From Puniceicoccales bacterium (GTDB taxonomy: Bacteria; Verrucomicrobiota; Verrucomicrobiia; Opitutales; JAIRKQ01), in assembly GCA_031258795.1 (NCBI GenBank), contig JAIRMI010000081.1:1-7821 (forward strand): DNA of 7,821 nucleotides. The letters run 5' to 3'. Below are positions 1-6,235 of the stretch, piece after piece. A program made the translations under genes and the position numbers. The notes below the pieces were generated by a model, which saw only the letters and a program-made list of their open reading frames with translations, was not told the DNA's origin and made no database searches. Every line of letters starts with the position of its first letter. Positions within the stretch are counted from its first letter, which is position 1.

Positions 1-122
1 CCTATTTTCCGGACCTCAATCCCATCGAAAAATTCTAGGCTAACCTCAAACGGAAACTCTCCCACATCCTCCACCTCTTTCCCTCTCTCTCCGATGCTAT
101 TCAGTATGCTTTTCTAAAATGA
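1..122 (+). pseudogene. IS630 transposase C-terminal fragment, copy 1 (internal stop)
   Basis: This copy runs in from the left window edge, so its true 5' extent is unknown. Read from codon 3-5 it gives YFPDLNPIEKF, an in-frame TAG at 36-38 where the other copies have TGG (the conserved Trp of the family), then ANLKRKLSHILHLF and so on to a TGA at 120-122. The canonical YSP is changed to YFP. Apart from the nonsense codon and the changes near the YSP motif, its predicted peptide matches copy 3. Confidence 0.8.
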
Positions 123-123
123 G

Positions 124-253
124 ATGCCTCCCTACTCTCCAGATCTCAATCCCATCGAAAAATTCTGGGCGAACCTCAAACGGAACACTAGCCGACATCC
201 TCCACCTCTTTCCCTCTCTCTCCGACGTCATTCAGTATGCTTTTTTGGAGTGA
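124..253 (+). pseudogene. IS630 transposase C-terminal fragment, copy 2 (frameshift)
   Basis: The copy begins MPPYSPDLNPIEKFWANLKR from an ATG at 124. At about 184-196 it has one extra base relative to copies 1 and 3 (AACACTAGCCGACATCC in place of AAACTCTCCCACATCC), which throws it out of frame. Correcting the shift restores ILHLFPSLSDVIQYAFLE and a TGA at 251-253. Without the correction the reading frame runs on through copy 3 in the wrong frame to about 378, giving an 84-codon open frame that is an artefact. Confidence 0.8.
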
Positions 254-254
254 G

Positions 255-383
255 ATGCCTCCCTACTCTTCGGACCTCAATCCCATCGAAAAATTCTGGG
301 CGAACCTCAAACGGAAACTCTCCCATATCCTCCACCTCTTTCCCTCTCTTTCCGACGCTATTCAGTATGCCTTTCTGAAGTAA
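255..383 (+). pseudogene. IS630 transposase C-terminal fragment, copy 3 (orphan tail)
   Basis: Reading from the ATG at 255 gives 42 uninterrupted codons, MPPYSSDLNPIEKFWANLKR followed by KLSHILHLFPSLSDAIQYAF-LK and a TAA at 381-383. It is the best preserved copy, with only the proline of YSP changed to serine. The ATG aligns with the position where full transposases usually have a leucine before PPYS, so it is probably not a real start. No convincing ribosome binding site precedes it. The sequence after the stop (384 onward) is not shared with copies 1 and 2. Confidence 0.75.
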
Positions 384-525
384 AATGACTATAAAATACA
401 AATGCTTCTCAGTTGTTTTGTGTCAGCATTCACTACGGCCACCAATAACTTACCTATAAAATTTTGATCCAATGAAGGGAGCCTACTATTGATAACTTTA
501 GCAGAAAAAACTGAAGAAAAGGTGG

Positions 526-2472
526 TCAGTCGCTGAAAGGAAGAGTTTGAGAAAATGTGAAATTATCCATAATCAACGCAGTTGCGGACAAAACTTGGTC
601 AACGAAAACGTCCTTCATCGGAAATCCTCCCTTTAGGGAGCACCCTTCGGGATAAATTATCATTCTCTTGCCGTTAAAAATTGGTCCCGTATGAATGGAA
701 TTCGTTGGCCCATATATGCACACAACTGGTCTTCCAAACATGTTTGCGACATGCATGCCTCCGGTATCTCCTGAAATTACTAGATCATCGCCCTGCATAC
801 TTCTGCTCAGCTCAGTTAATGTAGTCGCCCCGCATAGCTGCTTAACGCTGGATTTGCCTAGTCCTGACATGATCTTATCGGCTAATTTGGAATCCAGGGA
901 TGTTCCGTATAATTTTACCTGAATTCCTGGATAACTGTTTAAAAGCCGCTCAATCAAAACTCTCCAATGACTTACGGGCCACCGTTTCGATGGGTTGTTC
1001 GAAGAGCCGCAGATCATTCCTATGGAGTGCCTTGTTAAATGCTCCGGTTCCAATTCCAGGCATACCTTGTAGGGGGTATAGTTAATATTACTTTTAAGTC
1101 CATAAGCCCTAAGAAAGGTAGCCAATATCTTCGTTTGGTGAACGCTGGATTGATCAAAATTGGGACCAAAGTTGAAAACATCAGTTAGCAATGGCCGGGA
1201 ATGATCGCTGGCCATGCCAAGCCTAACTGGCGCATTGATGATATATGCCTCCACATCTCCGCGTAGAGAATTCGTGAGGACTATGTGAACATCCGGATAT
1301 AGCTTTCTATAATGAAAAAATTTGAAAAAATACCCCGCTCCCTTTTCCGGCAGTGAAATAAAATGTTCGGCGAGATTCAATTGGCTTAGCATCTCCATGA
1401 ATCGCGGCTGGCAAAGTAATGTCAACTCCACGTCCGGTCGAGAATTCTTTAAGGCACGCAGTACGGGAATGGCCATAACGATGTCGCCCAGCCAATTCGG
1501 TATTCGAACAAAAACTTTAAATTTCTTCGGAAATGTTTTATATCCCACCAGTTGCCTGGTTTCGCGCAACCAGTTCCTTGTCCTATCTAGAGACAGGATC
1601 CGGGGCTTGGCGAAGGTAATTTTCCAGTGATTGTGAGGCCACAACCAATCGGCACAAGCGCTTTCGCTCGCACATAGTTTGCCCTCTAGCCACTTATTAG
1701 CCGCTATAGTCAACTCCGCGGGATTATCGCATGACTGGCAAAGTTTTTCAATTTTCAGCTCCGCTTTCCAAGTGCTAATTCTGTTGGGATACAGGCAGTA
1801 AACGGGAACCTTATACTTGGCCGCGAGTATCCCCGGAAACTTTGTAGCTTGGGTGCAACGATCAAAAAATGTTGTTGTATAGCCACTGCAACCAGCATTT
1901 TGGTCAAAAAGGACCGCTACTATGCCGTTTTCCCGTAATAGTTTCATAGCGTCAATGGAGCCGGACCTCCGGGAAAACAACTTTATTCCAAACCTTGCCC
2001 GTGATCCTCTGATGAATTTTTCAAGGGATCTATTGTTAAATGGCCGGTAAATTACGCCCATTTGCGGGCACTTCACTCCACTGATTTTCGGTATCATCGT
2101 AGCCGACTCCATCAGGGATACGTGGGGAATGAGAACCAATGCACCACGTTTGCTCTGTCTTATGTTATCTATGGTGCGAATGAGGGACGGTGACGCTATG
2201 AAATTAGCAGCAATGCGCTCCTCAGTCAAGTACTTGGAGGAAATAGCCAACATACCCAGTTCTATCATCCTGTAGAAACTTTCCCTGGCTACCCTTGAAC
2301 GCCATTTTTCGTCCTTGTCCGGGAATGCGTGGTATAGGTTTGACAGCGTTATGCGTCTCCTCCTTGGCATGGTCCAAAACGCCACCATCCCAATTGCTAC
2401 ACTAATTCCTCTTACTATGTTATTTGGCAGCCGCGATGTGATAAAACCAAGGCATTTTAACAACAACAACAC
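526..2472 (-). CDS. waaF: Fused lipid A acyltransferase (LpxL/HtrB type) - ADP-heptose:LPS heptosyltransferase II (WaaF type)
   Basis: One uninterrupted 648-residue frame carries two enzymes. Residues ~1-285 are a lysophospholipid/lipid A acyltransferase: a hydrophobic N-terminal anchor (about 18-36) followed by PRRRR, the NLYHAFP block, the catalytic H-x4-E motif (His117, Glu122 in HVSLMES), YRPFNN (142-147) and FDQNAG (189-194). Residues ~318-635 are a GT9 glycosyltransferase: RIPNWLGDIVMAIP, with Asp330 at the place of the conserved catalytic Asp, KRWP (496-499), and SGDTGGMHVA (567-576) with the following IYGPT. Family knowledge says the first half adds a secondary acyl chain to Kdo-lipid A and the second adds the second inner-core heptose, both at the cytoplasmic face of the inner membrane. 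The length equals a full LpxL plus a full WaaF with a ~30-residue linker, so neither half looks truncated. The start is GTG, chosen because GGAG lies five bases upstream. Exact acyl and sugar specificity is inferred; the symbol refers to the C-terminal half. Confidence 0.88.
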   Translation of the reverse strand: MLLLLKCLGFITSRLPNNIVRGISVAIGMVAFWTMPRRRRITLSNLYHAFPDKDEKWRSRVARESFYRMIELGMLAISSKYLTEERIAANFIASPSLIRTIDNIRQSKRGALVLIPHVSLMESATMIPKISGVKCPQMGVIYRPFNNRSLEKFIRGSRARFGIKLFSRRSGSIDAMKLLRENGIVAVLFDQNAGCSGYTTTFFDRCTQATKFPGILAAKYKVPVYCLYPNRISTWKAELKIEKLCQSCDNPAELTIAANKWLEGKLCASESACADWLWPHNHWKITFAKPRILSLDRTRNWLRETRQLVGYKTFPKKFKVFVRIPNWLGDIVMAIPVLRALKNSRPDVELTLLCQPRFMEMLSQLNLAEHFISLPEKGAGYFFKFFHYRKLYPDVHIVLTNSLRGDVEAYIINAPVRLGMASDHSRPLLTDVFNFGPNFDQSSVHQTKILATFLRAYGLKSNINYTPYKVCLELEPEHLTRHSIGMICGSSNNPSKRWPVSHWRVLIERLLNSYPGIQVKLYGTSLDSKLADKIMSGLGKSSVKQLCGATTLTELSRSMQGDDLVISGDTGGMHVANMFGRPVVCIYGPTNSIHTGPIFNGKRMIIYPEGCSLKGGFPMKDVFVDQVLSATALIMDNFTFSQTLPFSD

Positions 2473-2544
2473 ATTATCTCCGCTTGCTCAAAATTTGACA
2501 ATTGACCATCCCTATGACAAAGGTAGAAACAATGCAAGTTTTTT
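2473..2544. promoter_or_regulatory. Divergent intergenic region with putative back-to-back promoters
   Basis: These 72 bases separate the starts of the two divergent LPS genes, so they should hold promoters for both directions. On the plus strand a possible sigma-70-type pair is TTGACC (2502-2507) and TAGAAA (2524-2529) with a 16-base spacer. A perfect TTGACA also occurs at 2495-2500, but without a matching -10 at normal spacing. On the minus strand TTGCAT (the complement of 2533-2538) is the best -35-like hexamer, and no convincing -10 follows. No operator palindrome was recognised. The location argument is much stronger than the motif argument. Confidence 0.35.
2478..2481 (-). promoter_or_regulatory. 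Ribosome binding site of the acyltransferase-heptosyltransferase fusion gene
   Basis: On the minus strand GGAG is followed by five bases (ATAAT) and then GTG at 2472-2470. This spacing supports the GTG start. An ATG overlaps it by one base (ATGTG, starting at 2474), but that frame ends after MCCCC and is only three bases from the GGAG. Confidence 0.6.
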
Positions 2545-3468
2545 ATGCACATTTTGGTTATAAAACCGTCTAGTTTGGGAGACGTTGTGCACGGCTTACA
2601 GGTTGTGGCAATTATGAAAAAACACATCAAAAACTTGCGCATTGATTGGGTTATTAGAGACTGTTTTGCCGACGTTGTTACATCATCGAGACTTGTAGAT
2701 CGGATACTTTTGTTTCGCCGTCGCGCTGGTATTTTGGCATTTTTTAAACTACTGAAAGCAATAAGGGAACGGTCCTATGATGCCGTTTTGGATATGCAGG
2801 GTCTGGCGCGTTCCGGATTTATGACCTTCGCTGCAAGGTCCCTCAGGAAAATTGGTCGCTGCAATTCTCGGGAAATGTCCCGCATTTTCTACAATGAAAA
2901 AATTGTCCAATCTGATTCTCCACACGCCATCGATATTTTATTGCAATTTTTGCCAAAATTCGGCCTAAATCCGCAGTTTGAACATGCGCTAAATTTTTAC
3001 ACCGATGAAAATTTTCATAGACCTGACGGCCCTTATGTTCTCTTATTTCCTGAAAGTAGGAGAGCAGAAAAACAGTGGCCATTTTTTTACAAATTAGCGG
3101 AAAATCTGGCCGACGCCTACCCGCAGTTACAAATTGTACTTGCAGGACAAAATTCCGTAAACTGGAGTTTATCCAAAAAAAACATCGTGAATTTATTGGG
3201 AAAAACGAGGTTGGCTGATATTTTAGGTTTGGTCAAGCATTGCGAGTTAGTCGTTGCAAACGATAGTGCTCCCATACACATCGGTGCAGCTCTACGAAAG
3301 AAGATCGTTGCCCTGTTTGGCCCTACGGATTTCCAAAAATATGGCCCCTATCCGGTGCAATATGGTCGACATATCATCTTGGCCAAGCGCGACTTGAAAG
3401 ATTTACCCGTGGCCGACGTTTCCAACGCATGCGCCCTTCAAATAGATAATTTCTTGCACAGGTGTTAA
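2545..3468 (+). CDS. waaC: WaaC-like LPS heptosyltransferase (GT9 family)
   Basis: This 307-residue protein belongs to glycosyltransferase family 9 and most resembles heptosyltransferase I, which moves heptose from ADP-heptose to Kdo on lipid A in the cytoplasm. The N-terminus MHILVIKPSSLGDVVHGL places SSLGD at residues 9-13, with Asp13 at the same position as the proposed catalytic Asp of E. coli WaaC. LDMQGLARSG (82-91) corresponds to the WaaC block around DAQGL. FPESRRAEKQWP (168-179) and ANDSAPIHIGAAL (238-250), followed by ALFGPTD, form the nucleotide-sugar-binding C-terminal half. There is no signal peptide or membrane segment, as expected. It is slightly shorter than typical WaaC. The ATG at 2545 is the first possible start after an in-frame TAG at 2524, although it lacks a well-spaced Shine-Dalgarno. 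It is transcribed away from the acyltransferase-heptosyltransferase fusion. The GT9 call is firm; heptosyltransferase I rather than another GT9 role is likely but not proven. Confidence 0.82.
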   Translation: MHILVIKPSSLGDVVHGLQVVAIMKKHIKNLRIDWVIRDCFADVVTSSRLVDRILLFRRRAGILAFFKLLKAIRERSYDAVLDMQGLARSGFMTFAARSLRKIGRCNSREMSRIFYNEKIVQSDSPHAIDILLQFLPKFGLNPQFEHALNFYTDENFHRPDGPYVLLFPESRRAEKQWPFFYKLAENLADAYPQLQIVLAGQNSVNWSLSKKNIVNLLGKTRLADILGLVKHCELVVANDSAPIHIGAALRKKIVALFGPTDFQKYGPYPVQYGRHIILAKRDLKDLPVADVSNACALQIDNFLHRC

Positions 3469-3478
3469 ATTTTATTAA

Positions 3479-3489
3479 GCCCTATGGGC
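3479..3489 (+). other. Small hairpin just upstream of pheT
   Basis: GCCC-TAT-GGGC forms a perfect 4-bp stem with a 3-base loop in the 26-base gap between the waaC-like gene and pheT, ending five bases before the pheT ATG. The GGGC arm is also the only purine-rich stretch near the start. With so short a stem, chance is a fair explanation. Confidence 0.25.
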
Positions 3490-3494
3490 ATCGT

Positions 3495-5912
3495 ATGAAA
3501 TTAGGTTTAAATTGGCTCAAACGCTACGTCGACGTGGACGTTGATGCCGCTGCCCTATCCGATATTTTCACTTCCCTAGGTTTTGAGGTTGAAAGAATTG
3601 AGCACATAGGCCTGCAACGGCAAAGTACCTTGGTCGTAGGAGAAGTTCAGGAAATCAATCGACATCCAAATGCCGATAAATTGGCTTTGTGCCGAGTTTG
3701 TGTTGGTCGAAATGATGTGCGGCAGATCGTTTGTGGAGCAAAAAATTTTAAAGTGTCAGACCATGTTCCCGTAGCTTTACCAGGAACCATTTTGCCCGGT
3801 GGTGTGAGGATAGAAAGCAGCACTTTGCGGGGTGTAAAATCCGATGGAATGATGTGCAGCGGCCGGGAATTAGGTATTGGTAACGATCATTCAGGCCTAC
3901 TAATTTTGGACAGCACATCTCCAATCGGCGCCAACATACACGATGCTTTGAATATTGAAAGCGACGTAGTTTTCGATCTGGGAGTGACGCCGAATCGCGG
4001 AGATTGCCTGAGCTACATAGGCATGGCTCGGGAATTGGCAAGCAAGTTGGGTAAAAATTTGAAGCTTCCCTCCTTTAAGATTCCTGAAATTTTCCATGGA
4101 GCCGAGTGCATCGCTGCTATTAATGTGGAGTCAGAGGATTGTTCCTGCTATCATGCATTTTGCATTAGAGGGGTAAAAATCGGCCCAAGCCCGGACTGGC
4201 TGGTGAATGACCTGAAAGCTTCGGGGGTGAAATCTATCAATAATGTGGTGGATATTTGTAACTGGGTAATGCTTGAGATTGGAAACCCTATGCACGCCTT
4301 TGACCTAAAGAAAATAGCGGACCGGCAACTAAATATCCGCCGAGCCAGGGACGGAGAATCACTCCTTGGGCTCGACGGTAAAATACATGAAATGAACCAG
4401 GATGTTACCGTGATTACGGACGGAAACCGGCCGCTGGTCATTGCTGGTATCATGGGCAGCATTGATGCGAAAATAGATGATTCCACCACGGACATTTTGC
4501 TGGAAAGTGCCTGCTTTGAATCCGCTGCAATCATGCACTCATCCAGGGCATTGGGGATCTCCACGGACAGTTCCTATAGGTTTGCCCGTTCGGTGGACGC
4601 TTGTACCTGCGGAGAAGCGGGAAACAGGGCCGTCGCGTTGATACTTGAGCTGTGTGGCGGAGAATACGTGCAAAAGAACGTCGCCAAGTCATACAATCAC
4701 GCCCCTCAAACGCTGAAGGTTGAACACGACTTCATAACTCGCCGGCTCGGGTTTGAAATCGACTGCGAACGCATCATACAAATACTTTCCACGCTTGGGT
4801 TTGGTGTAGAATTTAGCAGCGGCTTTTACAGCCTTACAGTGCCCTCACAGCGCCGCGATGTAACGCTGCCGATAGATATCGTCGAAGAATGCCTGCGGGT
4901 ATACGGCACTGACAAGATTCCGGAAAGGCCGGTGAAACTGACAAGCGTTCATAGAGACGATGCTAGGCCTTACACATTTTGCACAAAGGCGCGACAACTG
5001 TTGGCAAACTATGGCTTTTTTGAATGCTACAACTACTCCTTGTCCGATGTCGCTTTGCTGGAAACCTTATGCGGCGAAGGCAGTTGCATAAAATTGCGCA
5101 ATCCACTCCTGTCGGACCAAAATTGTTACCGCGAATCCCTGATTTCGGGCCTATTATCCACACTGCACTCCAACATTCAAAACGGAAACTTTGATGATCA
5201 GTTTTTTGAGATAGGTAAGATTGCTGTTAAAATTAGCGGTGAATTCAATGAATGTTTGGCTGTTTCCCTTATTGCACTCGAGGATAGCCTTGATCGTGCC
5301 ATTGCTAGCGCCCGCCACGTGGACTTCTTTCGCATAAAGAAGCTTTGCTTCGATGTTTTAGCTAACATTTTAGACACGAAGCAAATCGATTTGCGCCCAA
5401 TCTCAGAGAGCAAAATCTGGCAAGCGGAGTATAGCGCAGAATATTGCCAATTGTCCCGCTCGGGAATAGGTGTTAGGTGCGGCTTGCTGAATAAAAAGAC
5501 ATTGAAAAACTTTTTCGACCTCAAGGATAACATTTTCGCAGCAGAAATGATAATTGCCGATTCTGTCTTCGAAAGAAAGGTAGCAAAACATAACTACAAA
5601 CCTTTCAGCCAATTTCCAAGGGTTTCGAAGGACATTTCAGTGGTCGTTGCTAAGGATGAGCAAGTTAATGACGTCCAGCGAGTATTGGAGAAATGCGTCA
5701 AAAAATCACTGGTATCGGACATGGAAATGGAATACGTTAAATTATTTGACATCTACTCCGGCGAACGTGTCGATTCCAGTAAAAAAGCCCTCGGCTTTGA
5801 AATTGGGTTCCGATCCAATGAAAGGACCCTTACGGACAGCGAGGTGCAACACCTGTTCGATTCTAGCCAACGGGAGCTCGAAAAATTTTACGAAATAAGG
5901 AAGATTTCATGA
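3495..5912 (+). CDS. pheT: Phenylalanyl-tRNA synthetase beta subunit
   Basis: PheT pairs with PheS as an alpha2-beta2 enzyme that charges tRNA-Phe in the cytoplasm; the beta chain supplies tRNA binding and editing of mischarged Tyr. From the ATG at 3495 it has 805 residues, normal for the family. Domains in order: N-terminal MKLGLNWLKRYVD and SLGFEVE; an EMAP/OB-type tRNA-binding domain (~40-150, HPNADKL at 57-63, GMMCSGREL at 118-126); TPNRGDCLS (165-173); the B3/B4 editing region (~210-370, NVVDICNW, SSYRFARSVD at 359-368); B5 (~405-477, IVEECLRVYG with the paired Glu464-Glu465); a synthetase-like core with little catalysis; and a C-terminal FDX-ACB domain (~705-805, FPRVSKDISVVV). A GTG eleven codons upstream (3462) keeps frame but overlaps the preceding gene and adds non-family sequence, so I reject it. 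The ribosome binding site is weak, suggesting reinitiation after waaC. The usual pheS neighbour is absent. Cysteine is unusually common (26 of 805 residues). Confidence 0.95.
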   Translation: MKLGLNWLKRYVDVDVDAAALSDIFTSLGFEVERIEHIGLQRQSTLVVGEVQEINRHPNADKLALCRVCVGRNDVRQIVCGAKNFKVSDHVPVALPGTILPGGVRIESSTLRGVKSDGMMCSGRELGIGNDHSGLLILDSTSPIGANIHDALNIESDVVFDLGVTPNRGDCLSYIGMARELASKLGKNLKLPSFKIPEIFHGAECIAAINVESEDCSCYHAFCIRGVKIGPSPDWLVNDLKASGVKSINNVVDICNWVMLEIGNPMHAFDLKKIADRQLNIRRARDGESLLGLDGKIHEMNQDVTVITDGNRPLVIAGIMGSIDAKIDDSTTDILLESACFESAAIMHSSRALGISTDSSYRFARSVDACTCGEAGNRAVALILELCGGEYVQKNVAKSYNHAPQTLKVEHDFITRRLGFEIDCERIIQILSTLGFGVEFSSGFYSLTVPSQRRDVTLPIDIVEECLRVYGTDKIPERPVKLTSVHRDDARPYTFCTKARQLLANYGFFECYNYSLSDVALLETLCGEGSCIKLRNPLLSDQNCYRESLISGLLSTLHSNIQNGNFDDQFFEIGKIAVKISGEFNECLAVSLIALEDSLDRAIASARHVDFFRIKKLCFDVLANILDTKQIDLRPISESKIWQAEYSAEYCQLSRSGIGVRCGLLNKKTLKNFFDLKDNIFAAEMIIADSVFERKVAKHNYKPFSQFPRVSKDISVVVAKDEQVNDVQRVLEKCVKKSLVSDMEMEYVKLFDIYSGERVDSSKKALGFEIGFRSNERTLTDSEVQHLFDSSQRELEKFYEIRKIS
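5897..5912 (+). promoter_or_regulatory. pheT-gatC overlap with ribosome binding site
   Basis: AAGGAAG at 5897-5903 lies five bases before the gatC ATG (5909), and the ATG shares bases with the pheT TGA (ATGA, 5909-5912). This arrangement is typical of translational coupling and fixes the gatC start. Confidence 0.7.
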
Positions 5913-6211
5913 TAGATGAGAATCGCCCAGATGTAGATATCAATATTGAGGATTTGATGACCCTTGCCCGCATTGACCTTAGTGAAGCGGAAAAGGTCAA
6001 GATTGCCCATAGTCTAAAAGAAATTTTGGACTACTTTAGGGAGCTATCTGAGGTAAATGTTGGCGGTGTCAAGGAATCTGCTCATGCATTCCCCCTGTAT
6101 AATGTTTTGCGCAATGATAAAGCGGGCCCAAGATTTTCCGTTGAAAGTGCGCTTTTAAATGCCCCCGAACAGCGCGACAATCAATTTGTTGTGCCCAAGG
6201 TTGTTGAGTAG
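5909..6211 (+). CDS. gatC: Glutamyl/aspartyl-tRNA(Gln/Asn) amidotransferase subunit C
   Basis: GatC is the small subunit of the GatCAB amidotransferase; it wraps around and stabilises the GatA-GatB complex, which turns Glu-tRNA(Gln) (and in some bacteria Asp-tRNA(Asn)) into the correct amide form. The 100-residue length is normal. Visible family blocks are LMTLARIDLSEAEK (16-29), the helix ILDYFRELSEVNV (39-51), LRND (67-70) and the C-terminal LLNAPEQRDNQFVVPKVVE (82-100), all characteristic of GatC. It overlaps pheT by four bases and is followed 24 bases later by gatA, so it is almost certainly cotranscribed and probably translationally coupled. gatB is not in the window and must lie elsewhere for the complex to form. 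Confidence 0.95.
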   Translation: MIDENRPDVDINIEDLMTLARIDLSEAEKVKIAHSLKEILDYFRELSEVNVGGVKESAHAFPLYNVLRNDKAGPRFSVESALLNAPEQRDNQFVVPKVVE

Positions 6212-6235
6212 TAGGTTTTTGAAGTAGGTCTTTCC

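Larger units (their letters stand above)
1..383 (+). mobile_element. Tandemly triplicated 3' end of an IS630-family transposase gene
   Basis: Three head-to-tail copies of the same ~130-bp segment start at aligned positions 1, 131 and 262. Each encodes the extreme C-terminus of an IS630/Tc1-type DDE transposase, recognised by the PPYSPDLNPIEKFW signature; the glutamate in NPIE is the third catalytic acidic residue of this family. Only about 42 codons of a ~300-residue protein are present, so no copy can encode an active enzyme. The first two catalytic aspartates and any left inverted repeat are absent from the window. The two internal junctions are nearly the same (TGAGATGCCTCCC at 120-132 and 251-263), which points to tandem duplication of one unit or unequal crossing-over rather than three unrelated insertions. 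The array converges on the minus-strand LPS gene. Positions 384-525 beyond it hold no recognisable gene, inverted repeat or strong terminator. Family assignment is secure; the mechanism is inferred. Confidence 0.85.

Noticed and set aside
124..378. An 84-codon open frame on the plus strand beginning MPPYSPDLNPIEKFW
   Set aside because: It starts in transposase copy 2 in the correct frame, is shifted by one inserted base near 184-196, and then reads copy 3 out of frame. It is a product of the tandem repeats, not a gene.
401..430. Inverted repeat AATGCT...AGCATT between the transposase array and the fusion gene
   Set aside because: A 6-bp stem with an 18-base loop and no following T-run on either strand is too weak to call a terminator or IS end.
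384..525. Search for a small gene, CRISPR repeat or RNA in the left intergenic region
   Set aside because: No start-stop pair with a ribosome site, no direct repeats and no stable fold were found by eye.
2457..2642. Minus-strand 61-codon frame ending in MCCCC across the divergent intergenic region
   Set aside because: It lies antisense to the start of the waaC-like gene, shows no family motifs, and shares its end with the real gene's start region. Only its last ATG is mentioned, as a possible competing start.
3462..3494. GTG start for pheT eleven codons upstream of the ATG
   Set aside because: It overlaps the end of the waaC-like gene, has no good ribosome binding site, and adds residues (MLNFIKPYGHR) that are not part of PheT. 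The ATG at 3495 gives the standard MKLGLNWLKRYVD beginning.
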